From assembly GCA_035135055.1 (NCBI GenBank), contig JAVFHQ010000090.1, positions 1 to 64,000 on the forward strand: a stretch of DNA of 64,000 nt, written 5' to 3'. Below, piece by piece: positions 11,319-21,526 of this stretch (position 1 is the first letter of the stretch; every line of letters begins with the position of its first letter). Origin of the DNA: Oleoguttula mirabilis. Its lineage: Eukaryota > Ascomycota > Dothideomycetes > Mycosphaerellales > Teratosphaeriaceae. The position numbers and the translations under genes are program-made. Under the pieces are notes generated by a model. The model did no database searches, had not been told where the DNA came from, and saw only the letters and a program-made list of their open reading frames with translations.

Positions 11319-13034
11319 ATGGCGGCACCACAGCACACGAGCCGCTACCGGGACGCCACCCTCTCCCGCACCCACATCGAGGCATTGATTGGCGAAGGAC
11401 GCAAGATTGTGGTACTGGATGGACGGGTGCTGAAGGTGGATGCATGGCTGCCATACCACCCGGGCGGCGACAAGGCCATCCTGCACATGGTCGGCAGAGA
11501 CGCTACCAACGAAGTCAAGGCCTTCCACTCCACCGAGACGCAGCAGTTGATGCTGAAGTACCAGATTGGCAAGATTGACGGCCAATGGCGAGACTTTGTG
11601 CCTCCCATACAGGGTGGTGCATTCAGGAAGACCGAAGAGCAGCAGGCAGCGCTGTGTCCAACGCTGGAGGTCTCGGACGAGCTGCAGGACGACTCGTCAG
11701 AGAACGACAGCTCGGAGCAGCCATCACCCTTGTTCGACCCTGCTGAACGCCCACTCTCGTCGTTGAGAAGACGCAGAGGCAGTGCCGGCGGTGCGAGTGA
11801 CTCTTCTGCCACTTCGCTGTCGGACCTCGAGCTAGACGAACCGGCACTGCCACCCAAAACCTCCGCAGGCGACGACCGCACACAGCAGGAGCTACAATAT
11901 GACCTCGAGAAGTATCCCAGCCTCGACCCAGCAACCCAGAGCGAGATCATAGCAAAGTACAAACAGCTCGATACTCGCATCCGCGCCGAAGGTCTCTACA
12001 ACTGCAACTACACCGCCTACGCCATCGAGGCCCTCCGCTACACCACTCTGGCCCTCTCCTCCTACTACCTTCTCCACCAAGGCTGGTACGCCCTCTCCGC
12101 CCTCTGCCTCGGCATGCTCTGGCACCAGCTCACCTTCACCGTCCACGACGCCGGCCACATGGGCATCACCCACGACTTCCAAACCGACAGCTGCATCGGC
12201 ATCCTCGTCGCCGACTTCCTCGGCGGCCTGTCGTGCTGCTGGTGGAAGCGCAACCACAACGTCCACCACATCGTCACCAACTCCGCCGAGCACGACCCGG
12301 ACATCCAGCACATGCCCTTCTTCGCCATCTCCCACCGCTTCTTCGACGGCCTGCGCAGCACCTACTACGACCGCGTCATGACCTTTGACCCCGTGGCCAA
12401 GTTCATGCTCAAATACCAGCACTACATGTACTACCCCATCCTCACCTTCGGCCGCTTCAACCTCTACGTCCTCAGCTGGCAGTACATCTTCCTCGGCCAA
12501 GGCCCGCGCAAGGGACCCGCGTGGTGGCACCGCTACCTCGAGGTCGTGGGCCAGGTCTTCTTTTGGTACTGGTTCGGCTACCTCACCGTCTACAAGTCCA
12601 TCCCCACCGCCTCCTCTCGCATCCTCTTCGTCCTGCTCAGCCACATGATCACCATGCCCGTGCACGTCCAAATCACCCTCTCCCACTTCGCCATGAGCAC
12701 GGCCGACTTGGGTGTCGCCGAGTCCTTCCCGCAGCGCATGCTACGCACGACCATGGACGTCGACTGCCCGGAGTGGCTCGACTTTTTCCACGGCGGCCTG
12801 CAGTTCCAGGCTGTGCACCACCTGTTCCCGCGCATGCCGCGCCACAATCTGCGGAGGGCGCAGAAGTTGGTCATGCAGTTCTGCGAGGATGTTGAGATCC
12901 CGTATGCGCTGTATGGGTTCGCCGAGGGCAATGGCAAGGTCATTGGGCGGTTGGGGGAGGTGGCCAAGCAGGCGAGGATCTTGGCCGAGTGCCAGAGGAG
13001 TATGGGGCCGCAGGATGTGTTTGAGGCGCATTGA
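11319..13034 (+). CDS. Sphingolipid delta-8 desaturase with cytochrome b5 domain (571 aa)
   Basis: This ER membrane enzyme introduces the delta-8 double bond into the long-chain base of fungal glucosylceramides, drawing electrons through its own cytochrome b5 domain. It is a single exon. The N-terminal cytochrome b5 domain carries the heme signature HPGG at residues 47-50. A Ser/Glu-rich linker (about 120-190) joins it to the fatty-acid-desaturase domain. The three histidine boxes are present: HDAGH (276-280), HNVHH (313-317) and QAVHH (497-501). The glutamine in place of the first histidine of box 3 is typical of front-end and sphingolipid desaturases with a b5 fusion. Several hydrophobic segments lie between the boxes. 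The length fits the fungal delta-8 enzymes (about 550-580 aa). A front-end fatty-acid desaturase is the alternative. Confidence 0.9.
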   Translation: MAAPQHTSRYRDATLSRTHIEALIGEGRKIVVLDGRVLKVDAWLPYHPGGDKAILHMVGRDATNEVKAFHSTETQQLMLKYQIGKIDGQWRDFVPPIQGGAFRKTEEQQAALCPTLEVSDELQDDSSENDSSEQPSPLFDPAERPLSSLRRRRGSAGGASDSSATSLSDLELDEPALPPKTSAGDDRTQQELQYDLEKYPSLDPATQSEIIAKYKQLDTRIRAEGLYNCNYTAYAIEALRYTTLALSSYYLLHQGWYALSALCLGMLWHQLTFTVHDAGHMGITHDFQTDSCIGILVADFLGGLSCCWWKRNHNVHHIVTNSAEHDPDIQHMPFFAISHRFFDGLRSTYYDRVMTFDPVAKFMLKYQHYMYYPILTFGRFNLYVLSWQYIFLGQGPRKGPAWWHRYLEVVGQVFFWYWFGYLTVYKSIPTASSRILFVLLSHMITMPVHVQITLSHFAMSTADLGVAESFPQRMLRTTMDVDCPEWLDFFHGGLQFQAVHHLFPRMPRHNLRRAQKLVMQFCEDVEIPYALYGFAEGNGKVIGRLGEVAKQARILAECQRSMGPQDVFEAH

Positions 13035-14754
13035 GGGAGCGGTATTGGGTGGTTTGTTTTCGTTTGAAGTGATAGCGTTTTGGCAAGATAGATGAGGAAT
13101 TGAAAAGGCACTTACGGCAATTATTTGGTGTGAGTTAGACGGGAGTTATGCGGTCAAAGAAAGCGTCGCCGACGGGTTAAGAGTGATGAGGGAAGGGAAG
13201 TGGACTGCAGACAAGTATGCTGGACTGCTGTCGCTAGACTCCCTATCGTAAGGAAAGGATGAGTAACTGGCTACGCCTGCTTCTTTGCTGGATTGCGCTG
13301 GGTAGAGTGCCAGCGCGCAAGCTTGGGCGTCTACTCGTCAGGCACGAACTCGCACGACGGGCAACAAATCCTGAGCGCGAGATGCCACTCCGCCTAATGC
13401 GCGCTCCGGTCGCATTTAATACTACCCATGCAGCCTCAGTTGAGAAATCAGCGGTCGAGCCTCGACGGAAAGACTGAGAAAGTGCATGTGCAGGCCTGGC
13501 CTCGACAGAACACAGCGGACAGCTCCCATCGCTGCGATGAGCATCTCGGGGCGGGCCTCATCAAACCCTCCTCCAGGCCATTGCGTCTGCTGTGCAGCTG
13601 TCGGAGGATTATCATTGAGGCGGCCACGGACCACGGCGTCGCGGCGACCTGCTGCTGGCTGCAGTCTCCTTCCAAGTACGCTAGGCGAGCCGCGAGACAA
13701 GGTGACAGGACAGCCAATGCATGGCCATGTGCGCCGAAGCCGAGTTGAGTGGCCCACACGAAACTATCCGGGCCTTGTTGCGACACCTACCGACTCTGTT
13801 GATGCTACACTCACCAGACGCATCCGATTATTAGGACCCGCACTTGGTAAAGGCCGCCGGTATCAATTCTGAGCCAACCAAGCCCCCTATTTCACAAGGT
13901 TTCTAGGAGAGCCTATGTTCCGATCGGATGTGCCAAGTGAATGTATGTCTCTCTATTATGTCCCGCGTGACATGCAGCTTGCAAAGGCTGTTTATTCATG
14001 TACGCGCGTCGCCAAGCATGCATCGCGTGCTTATCAGTAGATACAGTTGATCTTATGGGAAAGCACATAGAAGGCTGAAGCCTGAAGGCAGCAGTCTATC
14101 ACGGTCTCGACTGTTTTGCGTTTGGATCTAAAAACAGGCTTCAGGCCACGCACCGGCGTAAAGTCTGGTCTCGTAGTGCATACTGTAGAGCGGAGAAAAT
14201 GACAGCAATTCCAGACACTGTCAATGCCTCGCATCAAGAGCGACTCAGGATCGCTGCAGAAGCACTGCAGGAGAGACAGAGTGTCTGTCCCGAGTGGCTT
14301 TCGTGACGAGAGATGAAGGACGGGACCACAGGCTTTCTGGTTTCTGGAACTATTCGCAGACAGCCTCCTCTGTGCAGGCTGGTCAGCACCCAAATCAGGG
14401 AGCTCTAAAGGCACGACGGCAGCGGGTGTAACCCGTACCTACCGTGATCACTCAGACCGATCGTTCCTGCGCGCCCGGCAACCGAGACAACGCGGTGTCA
14501 AGCTGCTGTGTAGCATGGTGAAACCGCGCATATCTGGAGATGACGACGCTGTGCGACTGCTCAACTGGATATCTCGTACTCCTGCTATAGTCATGCTGCG
14601 ATCATGATGCTAGTCGTTATTCGTAGCGATTTATCCTGCCTGTACCCCTCCCAATGGGTTGCCCGTGTAACGCCTTGCTCAACCCAGACAATAGCTAGTG
14701 CCTCCAAGGCTCCTGGACGAAAACAAACGAGACGCTCGTGACGTGCAGCCAGCT
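13035..14754. other. Gene-poor intergenic region (1.7 kb)
   Basis: No ORF here has recognisable protein features, and the overlapping short frames on both strands look random. The region contains the first MITE-like copy (13808-13943). The remainder shows no tRNA-like fold, no LTR and no low-complexity tract. It lies between the desaturase 3' end and the 3' end of the DUF829 gene. Confidence 0.5.
13808..13943. mobile_element. MITE-like element, copy 1 (136 bp)
   Basis: The element is bounded by TA dinucleotides (13806-13807 and 13944-13945). Imperfect terminal inverted repeats of about 21 bp begin CACTCACCAGACGCATCCGAT on the left. The right end, read inward, matches at 16 of 21 positions and shares the core CATCCGAT. 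A TA target duplication is the hallmark of Tc1/mariner-derived MITEs. The interior (CCGCACTTGGTAAAGGCCGC and flanks) reappears in reverse orientation at 16297-16427. There is no transposase inside, so it is non-autonomous. The orientation assignment is arbitrary. Confidence 0.7.
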
Positions 14755-15615
14755 TCACCGATCGTCCCAGACGTTCTCAATGCCCAGCCAATACCGTTCC
14801 TGGTCGCCAGTCCACCTGCCCTTCTCGTCGACCGAGTTACGCTTCACGCTATAGTCTTGCCTTTCGTCTTCGTAATCGCCAACCACCGAGCTGTCACACC
14901 AGGAGAACATGAGATCCTTGTCCGAGAAGATGTAACACTTCCTCGCGTCGGCCGGCAGTAGTGACGTATCATTGAGATCCTGACGGTTCTGCTGGCATCG
15001 CCGGTTGAAGTGCCAGAATGTGAGCGTCGACAACATCCTGATGTAGAAGACGGTCATGAGGACGTATAGCGAGGCGAGTAGCAGACGAGGAGACGACCAC
15101 GCTGATTGCATCGACGGGAGCGATGCGACCTTGGGCACCGAATCCATGACCACTGCCTTGACGCCTAGCCTCTCGCCGGTCCGGACCTTGTATGCCCGGA
15201 GCAGACGACATCCATGAGCAGCACCACAGCCGCCGAAGAGGTGTAACAGGACGTTTGGTGAGGACAACGACGGTTGCTTCTCGTCCATCGTAGTCAATGC
15301 GTCGAGCGCGTCCCCGAGTTGTTGGTCGTACGACATGGAGTACCTCAGCAGCAGCAATCGCGCGGACGGGTAAAGCGCTTCATAGCCGTGGACGTAGTAC
15401 TGGATTTGCTCGTGGGTTGCGTACGGCCAGAGTCCCAGTACAATGGTCTGAGGAGGCGTTGACAGAGCGGGAGGTGACCATGGTAGCTCAGGTGACGTTG
15501 TCCTCGGGCTTGAAGCTGGCGATGACCTGACGGACATCCGCCTGTGGACCTCGCAATTGATGCGCGGAAGCATGGGCTCGGCTTGGGTACCCATCGTGGT
15601 TGAGTAGTCGTTCAT
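14755..15615 (-). CDS. TMEM53/DUF829-like protein (286 aa)
   Basis: This single-exon gene resembles the DUF829/TMEM53 family of alpha/beta-hydrolase-fold proteins, whose biochemical role is not settled. An N-terminal Ser/Pro-rich stretch is followed by a hydrolase-like core: TIVLGLWPYAT, RLLLLRYS, the elbow region LLHLFGGCGA, AVVMDSVPK, then a hydrophobic segment (LLLASLYVLMTVFYIRML) that could span or bind a membrane. The C-terminal YIFSDKDLMFSWCDSS and ERYWLGIENVWDD correspond to the family's conserved end. The elbow lacks the usual serine (FGGCGA where relatives have an FSNGG-type sequence), and the histidine expected before ERYW is not evident, so activity is doubtful. The gene is isolated between two MITE-like copies. 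The ATG at 15615 is the start because translation upstream is not family-like. Confidence 0.7.
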   Translation of the reverse strand: MNDYSTTMGTQAEPMLPRINCEVHRRMSVRSSPASSPRTTSPELPWSPPALSTPPQTIVLGLWPYATHEQIQYYVHGYEALYPSARLLLLRYSMSYDQQLGDALDALTTMDEKQPSLSSPNVLLHLFGGCGAAHGCRLLRAYKVRTGERLGVKAVVMDSVPKVASLPSMQSAWSSPRLLLASLYVLMTVFYIRMLSTLTFWHFNRRCQQNRQDLNDTSLLPADARKCYIFSDKDLMFSWCDSSVVGDYEDERQDYSVKRNSVDEKGRWTGDQERYWLGIENVWDDR

Positions 15616-17700
15616 GGTTTCGGTCAGACGACAGCAGCAGTGATCGGGACGGCTAGAGATCCAAAGCGTGATCGAATGATCGAGGTAAAGAACTTGAGAG
15701 GGTCGGAAAGGCTGTGGTGTTTGTATACGGGAAAGGTTTCTAGACAACCAGTCGACCGATCGTTTGCAAGGGTGGGTTTGGTGGAGGTACCACCCCGGCC
15801 GGCCACCCCGGTGCACCCGCCTCTTGTGCAACGCCGGAGAACGATCCAGGAAGTTAGGAACTTAGGAACCTGGAGAAAGCGTCCCTGTATCAGCCGCTGT
15901 GGTTGACGCTCGCCGACCCACTATCCACGAGTCTAAACGCCGGTGACAGCCAACGGCTCGTGGCCCGTGGGCCAGAGCATAATAAGGTACCTTATCGTCT
16001 GCTGGGCACTTTGGTTGATCGCCAAAGCCACCCCGCAATAACAGGCTTAAGAAGTCGTGATGTCGTAGACAAACGCCTAAATATAGTAGGCCATCAATGT
16101 TGTTAACCAGGGTAGAAAGGCTGCTGAAGAGAGCCAAACCCTCTTGGAATGCGAGATTATTGCAGTCCTGGATACAACTCACGGCGTCTGGCTATGCCTC
16201 TTGTGAACCCAGTGCACTCTTGCGTACAACTACAAGGCGTTGATACAAAGTTCGATTTAGCGACGATGTCTAATGGCACTCATTGTGCAAGCCATACATT
16301 ACTTGTCACATCCGATCGGAATATAAGCTGCCCCAGAACCTTGCAAAAATAGGGATTTGGTAGGCTTAGAATTAATAGCTGCGGCCTTTACCAAGTGCGG
16401 GCTCTGATCGGATGCGCCTGGTAAGTGTATGACCCATTGCCGATGCCCAATGAAGTGACGCCGATCGCGGATCTGTCAGCGAAAGAGTTTGCTCTTCCGC
16501 TACACTGACTACGGCACACAGCAGGACGGTGGATAGACCTGGCCGCTGTCACCCGTAGGGCCTGGGCCGCTGTGAGAGCGTCTGAAAGGGCCGCGGCATG
16601 CCAGGGTCCATGTCCTGGCTCACAGAAACATCGAGAGCTGGGACTGCAAGTCTGCAAGAGCCACCTGATATTTGCACGAGGCCTGTTATACTATGCGGCA
16701 GGCTGCAGGCGTGGAACGTCTCCCCGGATGTTGTGCGAAGGGGTACGCCGTGGCCTCCCGGACCGTCAACGGCAGCTCAACCCAGTAACGACGCGCCAAC
16801 CTGCAATGCGTATGGCACGTATCGCGGTCGTCGCGACGTTGCACAGTTCTGGCCCTTTTGGGCGTTATCGCACCATCATCGTGAAGTCGGGTAGTGAAGA
16901 AGATCAGCACTTTGTGATCGGCCACTGATCGCATGAAGTCGATCCCACGTTTCAGATCTCAACGGCCAATCGCCACGAGACACTTTTTATCAGTGCTGAA
17001 ATCCTGGCGTCCTCTGATAGGCGGAGTTGGAGGGGAGATCCGCCACTACCTTGCTGCCGGCGGCTCGATCGTATATGCATAAAGCTTATCAATCTAGAGG
17101 CCCCGGAACTGCGAGTGCGAGCACACTGCACAGGCAGGTCGTTTCGAACACCGTGTCGACGGCAGCGGTTGCAGCGAAGCTGCCCACGTGTGTGCCTGCG
17201 CTGTTCGAACCATTATGCCGACCGGTTTATGTACCGACAGCAGAAGGGCTTCAGCACACGCGGCCACGGCACACGATAATGTGATGGCGCCCAGGCGTTG
17301 GAGAGCCGAACTAGCCCAAACCCAAGGCTGCCAAGACAGCCGCTCACCTGTCAAGTTGCCCCATGGGGTTTTTTGCTGTCCAAGCGTCTGCGAAATTGGG
17401 GAACTTGCGCGAGCAAAATTAGCAGAGTCAGGTATATCACAGCAATCTGGGTTCCCACAGTCCATTGGGCGAGAGATGCAGATTCCTGGTTGCCGAGTCT
17501 GCTCAGGAACCATCAAGCATGGCTATCGGTGCTTGGTCTCCTGATGTGTACGCGTAGTCGTGGCAACGGACGGGAACTTGATCACAAATGGCGCACATTG
17601 CCATTTCGGGTATCGCGGTGCCAACGTAGGGGTGCAGAAACACAAACGCCTCCAAGTCTCAACGCCTGCGCTTTGCCAATACATCACGGTAGGGGCCTCC
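15616..17700. other. Gene-poor intergenic region (2.1 kb)
   Basis: The region holds the promoter side of the DUF829 gene, MITE-like copy 2 (16297-16427) and the 3' flank of ATG9. Small ORFs on both strands show no domain, signal peptide or codon pattern that would support a gene. No RNA gene was recognised. Confidence 0.5.
16297..16427. mobile_element. MITE-like element, copy 2 (131 bp), inverted relative to copy 1
   Basis: The element is flanked by TA at 16295-16296 and 16428-16429. Its reverse complement aligns along its whole length with 13808-13943. Shared segments include CCGCACTTGGTAAAGGCCGC and TTCCGATCGGATGTG, with small indels. The similarity stops at the TA on each side, which supports two independent insertions or one mobile family rather than a segmental duplication. 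The terminal inverted repeats share the core CATCCGAT. No coding capacity. Confidence 0.7.
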
Positions 17701-20310
17701 TCAGACGTTGACGCCTGCACCCTTCTCCGTCTGCGCCTTCGAAAACTGATACAGCATGCCCAGAACACCAGCACCTTGCGCTGCATCCTCGTTACTGTCG
17801 TCTTCAGTCTCCGTCTCTGTCTCCGTATCCCGATCAGGATGATTGAACGTCACCAGCTCGCTGTCCTCACGCATGATCGCGCTCTCGGTGATATCGTGCA
17901 TGACAGAGCCTGCCATCCATGTCCTTGCGGTCTCAGGCCGCTGTGAGGGTGGCTTACCGTCACGCGAGTTGCGTGGCACCTGTCGCGGTGAGCGCTGCGG
18001 TAGCACATGGCGCTGATCTAGAACGCCGGAATGCCGTATGGATGCAGGTCTGACAGAGCTGGGCGGCTTCTGGCCCGCTGCCTCGGCTTGTTCTGCAACA
18101 GCCTGCGGACATAGTGCCGATGGCCATGCGGGTGGCGGCTGCCAGCCCTGAGGTCGGTTGCGATCGCCTCGCCGATGGTTGTAGTGGCTGTAGTACTGCA
18201 TAAAGTTCTGCACCGATGCCGCCATCTTATCATCCTTCAAGCCGTAATAGTCGTCCCGCAGGCCGTCGGGCTCCTGCAGCACAGCTGTCGCGTCTTCTGC
18301 ATTCGGGTCTTTCTTGAACCCAAAGACAGCGTAGTTGCATTGGTACCCAATGCCGTCGACATGGACCGTCTGCTCACGGAAGAAGTCGACAATACGCTCG
18401 CTGCGTTTGCCGGAGTTGCGGAAGAGGATCCATGGTGCTACGATCAAGCTCAAAATCTCCTCCACGAAGATCATCAACTTCATCTGGTACATGGCTGAGA
18501 ATTCGGAGCGTACTTCGTTGCTGTGCAGTCGATCCTTCCAGTGCATTGGCATGTGGTGAATGTAGTACAAGACGTCCCTGAGATGCAATACGGGATCGTG
18601 AACCTCGTCGTCTTCCGGAAGCGAGCCATGGGCGACGCCGAAGATGCCCACCATGACCGTTAGCCAAAAGACAGCGGTCCGGCCAGGCGTGACTTCAAAC
18701 CCCAGAAAGAGCTCCGGATCGAAGAGCGTCGCGAGCGTGAGGACGGCGGCTATGGCACCGCTGATGAATGCGACAAACCGACATACTTGGTCAGTCTTGT
18801 CCTTTGGAAACGATTTGAGGTAGCTGTTTGCGAACGGGTAAGCCTGCCTCAACCGGCGCTGGAAGAGGTGGTCCAGCTCGTTGACCTCGCGTATCTTCCA
18901 CTCGGCGAAGGGGGTGAAACTCCGCGCGCTGACTCTGGACGGGTTGCGCGTGAACTCTGTGTAGTAGCGGAAGAAGTACATGAATAAGAAGCGTATAATA
19001 TTGAACGGTGCGACAACCACGCTGGTCAGTGCGGCAAATTGCAAGCGTATCTGCAGTGCTCGAACCAGGACGCTGCGGTTCTTAACGTCGAGGCAGAATG
19101 GTCGAATGCTGCCTTGCTCATCGAAGATGAAGTTTGTCAGGCAGAAGTCGATGCACCATTCCAAGCTTTTCGAGTAGAATTGCCGGCTACCGACGAAAGG
19201 CAGCGGCAAGGTGAAGTCAAGGATGTCCTTGTTGTACAGTGCGACGTAGTAGTTCGCTTGTCGCATCAGGCGGTTAGCTACGGTCTCGGCGTTCATGCGT
19301 TGCTGCGGCTTGCTGTATCTGGCGTACTTCCTAACCGCCGGCACAGGGTTCGCAGTAGCAATGTTCGCGTTCTGCACTTTGACGAGGCCTTCAACGACAC
19401 GAATCCAGGAAACGGTCTGGATGTCCTGGTCGTCGATGCCAAGCACATGCAAGTAGAAGTTGTGCATGCGGAAGAGCCTGCGGATGTCGCCCACGTATGT
19501 GGCCAGCTTGATGCACCAGTATATGATGAAAACGAAGACAGCGGCGTTCTTGAGCCAAGATGCTTTGGCCATGCATTGCGGGATCAGCACTTCCGAAGTC
19601 GTTTTGCTGCTTGGTATTTTTTTGTAGTCGATACAAGTGGTCAGAAACATTGCAAAGCTGAAGACGAACATTTCTGTGAAGAGGCTGATGACTCTAGACA
19701 GCAGGATGGACCAGATCCCGTGCTGGGTGTAGTACTCGTAGACCTCGAGCAAGAAGGCGTCCAGATTGCTGGCATTCGTGTATAGCCACATAGCGTCTGC
19801 CGCTGGGTCTGGCTGGAACGGGGTTGCAGCAGCAGCTGATGATTGTGGTCGCGGCGTACCCCGGCTGGCATGTCTTGATGGCTGCGCATGTAGTCCATGC
19901 TGTTGTTGCGCCGCCCTCCACTGGGCTTCTCTGCGCTCATGCGAGCTGCTCGGCGGTCGCTGTGATGACGGACGGCTTGTCCGCGCCTTGCCTCTTGGCT
20001 CTAATAGCAGCGACTCTGGCACGTCCTCGTCTTCCTCCGTCCGTTTCTTGCTCCCTTGGCGCAACCACTTGTCTGCGCCTCTGATATCCGGACTTGTGGT
20101 AGCGCTTTCGGATCGCTCTGCCTCACGGTGCGCCTCCAGCAGTAGAGCCTCTGGATCGCCGTAGTCGTCGTAAAAGGGTTCATCACTCGGTGGCCTGCGT
20201 TGTGCCTCGAGGTCTGCTCGCCTGGCGCCATCGCGCCGTATGCTCTCGTAGACCGACACGTCGCCCTCGGCCACCGGCAGCAGGCGCGACAAGACCCTCG
20301 AGGACATCAT
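17701..20310 (-). CDS. atg9: Autophagy protein ATG9 (869 aa)
   Basis: Atg9 is the transmembrane lipid scramblase carried on Golgi-derived vesicles that seed the autophagosome membrane. It is a single exon, with the start at an ATG-ATG pair (20310). The first 180 residues form a disordered, charged N-terminal region. The conserved Atg9 core follows, starting near NASNLDAFLLEVYEYY. It has membrane segments around WSILLSRVISLFTEMFVFSFAMF, AAVFVFIIYWCIKLATYV, LTSVVVAPFNIIRFLFMYFF, FVAFISGAIAAVLTLATLF and TAVFWLTVMVGIFGVAHG. The core includes the highly conserved RxxNYYVALYNK-like and RYYTEFTRNPS segments. The C-terminal 170 residues are disordered, with an acidic TETETE run near the end. Length and topology fit filamentous-fungal Atg9. 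No intron is needed to keep the frame. Confidence 0.93.
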   Translation of the reverse strand: MMSSRVLSRLLPVAEGDVSVYESIRRDGARRADLEAQRRPPSDEPFYDDYGDPEALLLEAHREAERSESATTSPDIRGADKWLRQGSKKRTEEDEDVPESLLLEPRGKARTSRPSSQRPPSSSHERREAQWRAAQQQHGLHAQPSRHASRGTPRPQSSAAAATPFQPDPAADAMWLYTNASNLDAFLLEVYEYYTQHGIWSILLSRVISLFTEMFVFSFAMFLTTCIDYKKIPSSKTTSEVLIPQCMAKASWLKNAAVFVFIIYWCIKLATYVGDIRRLFRMHNFYLHVLGIDDQDIQTVSWIRVVEGLVKVQNANIATANPVPAVRKYARYSKPQQRMNAETVANRLMRQANYYVALYNKDILDFTLPLPFVGSRQFYSKSLEWCIDFCLTNFIFDEQGSIRPFCLDVKNRSVLVRALQIRLQFAALTSVVVAPFNIIRFLFMYFFRYYTEFTRNPSRVSARSFTPFAEWKIREVNELDHLFQRRLRQAYPFANSYLKSFPKDKTDQVCRFVAFISGAIAAVLTLATLFDPELFLGFEVTPGRTAVFWLTVMVGIFGVAHGSLPEDDEVHDPVLHLRDVLYYIHHMPMHWKDRLHSNEVRSEFSAMYQMKLMIFVEEILSLIVAPWILFRNSGKRSERIVDFFREQTVHVDGIGYQCNYAVFGFKKDPNAEDATAVLQEPDGLRDDYYGLKDDKMAASVQNFMQYYSHYNHRRGDRNRPQGWQPPPAWPSALCPQAVAEQAEAAGQKPPSSVRPASIRHSGVLDQRHVLPQRSPRQVPRNSRDGKPPSQRPETARTWMAGSVMHDITESAIMREDSELVTFNHPDRDTETETETEDDSNEDAAQGAGVLGMLYQFSKAQTEKGAGVNV

Positions 20311-21526
20311 CTTGCGCGGGGATGTTGGACATCAAGTGTCGTGGAGCGGGTTTAAGGTGCGGAAGAGGTGCGGTGGGTGATGTACCGGGCAGAGAGGAGG
20401 GTAGGTAATGAATGCAAGAGCGACCTAGCCTCTCCGCAGAAGCGGTCCATTAACTCGGAGACTCGGCCTCGTTACAAGGCAGCCTCGTCTGACACGGTGA
20501 ACGTGGATGCCTTTGACTTTGCGATCAATGATGGGTTCACGCGAGCGGCAGCATGTGATTGTGAGTGTCCCCGGATGACGTGCCTTTGTTTGGGTCACGG
20601 TTCGCTGCTGCTGCTGCTGCTGCTTTGGCCGTGCGGGGAAGCCGGGCCGAGACAACGCCGGGCAGGCGCGTGTGACTACATGTACGGTATCTGTCACAAA
20701 CATCTCATCCAACAGCAATGATGCCTGCAAGAGTGATGCCTATCATAGCCGAGTCTGCGGTTTGCAACAACCGCCATCTTCGGTGGTGCCATGAGACTGC
20801 GAGACACCGCACCCAAGCTGCCGCTTGCGTCTTCACGTACGACAGCCGGAGTACCATCGGTTGTCTTAAAGGACAATGCCAGTACAGGCGCAGGCCTTGG
20901 CGCAAGTCACGTTTTGACTCTACAGCTGCTCCGAGGAGACTACTGCCACTATAACGCGTATGGGCCAAAGCACCATAGCCGACTGCATACCGACAAGGGC
21001 TGTGCACTATGCTGGTCCCACTGTGCGTGGTTGGCCGGATCGAGGACCGCTGCTACAGCAGCGCTCAAGCTGGAGATCACTTCTCTGCTTCCTTTCGCAC
21101 GGTGGCGTGTAACAGCAGCATCGCATCGGTTGGAACCTTCGGCACTTCTCTACATTGCAGTGCAACTGGCACAGACAATGAAGGAACCGAATGCGGTCAT
21201 GTAAGCTCGTAGTCTTTATTCCTTTGTCTCATGGCTAACCCTATGCGCCATTGTCACAACGTCGGATCCACGTTTTGCTGCGTTACACACTGTCATTCCG
21301 CATCAGAAGGTCGACCGCACTGCGAGTCGCGATAGTCACGATGCCACAGACTAGACAGCTTTTCCTCGATGTAAGCACACCGAAGGGTATGGCCCATTTC
21401 AGAGAGAAGATGGGATCTAACCTTCCGCCTTAGTACCATGTGAGGGCTCTCCAGGCCTTTCCCCGACCTGGACCTCCTGTCACAGCAGCCCGGATCAAGC
21501 TAGATGGGACGGCAGCATGGAACGCC
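20311..21526. other. Intergenic region upstream of atg9 and kinase-like relic
   Basis: This stretch of about 1.2 kb has no supportable gene. It contains a (GCT)7 microsatellite at 20604-20624. The frame of the kinase-like gene is open back to 21434, but the first in-frame ATG is at 21527, so an upstream exon for that gene is possible. None could be identified with confidence. Confidence 0.4.
20604..20624. repeat. (GCT)7 microsatellite
   Basis: Seven perfect GCT units lie in the non-coding 5' flank of atg9, about 300 bp upstream of its start codon. Confidence 0.9.

Noticed and set aside
16572..17786. Several 80-140 aa ORFs between the DUF829 gene and atg9
   Set aside because: They overlap in several frames, have no recognisable motif and mostly lack an ATG in a good context.
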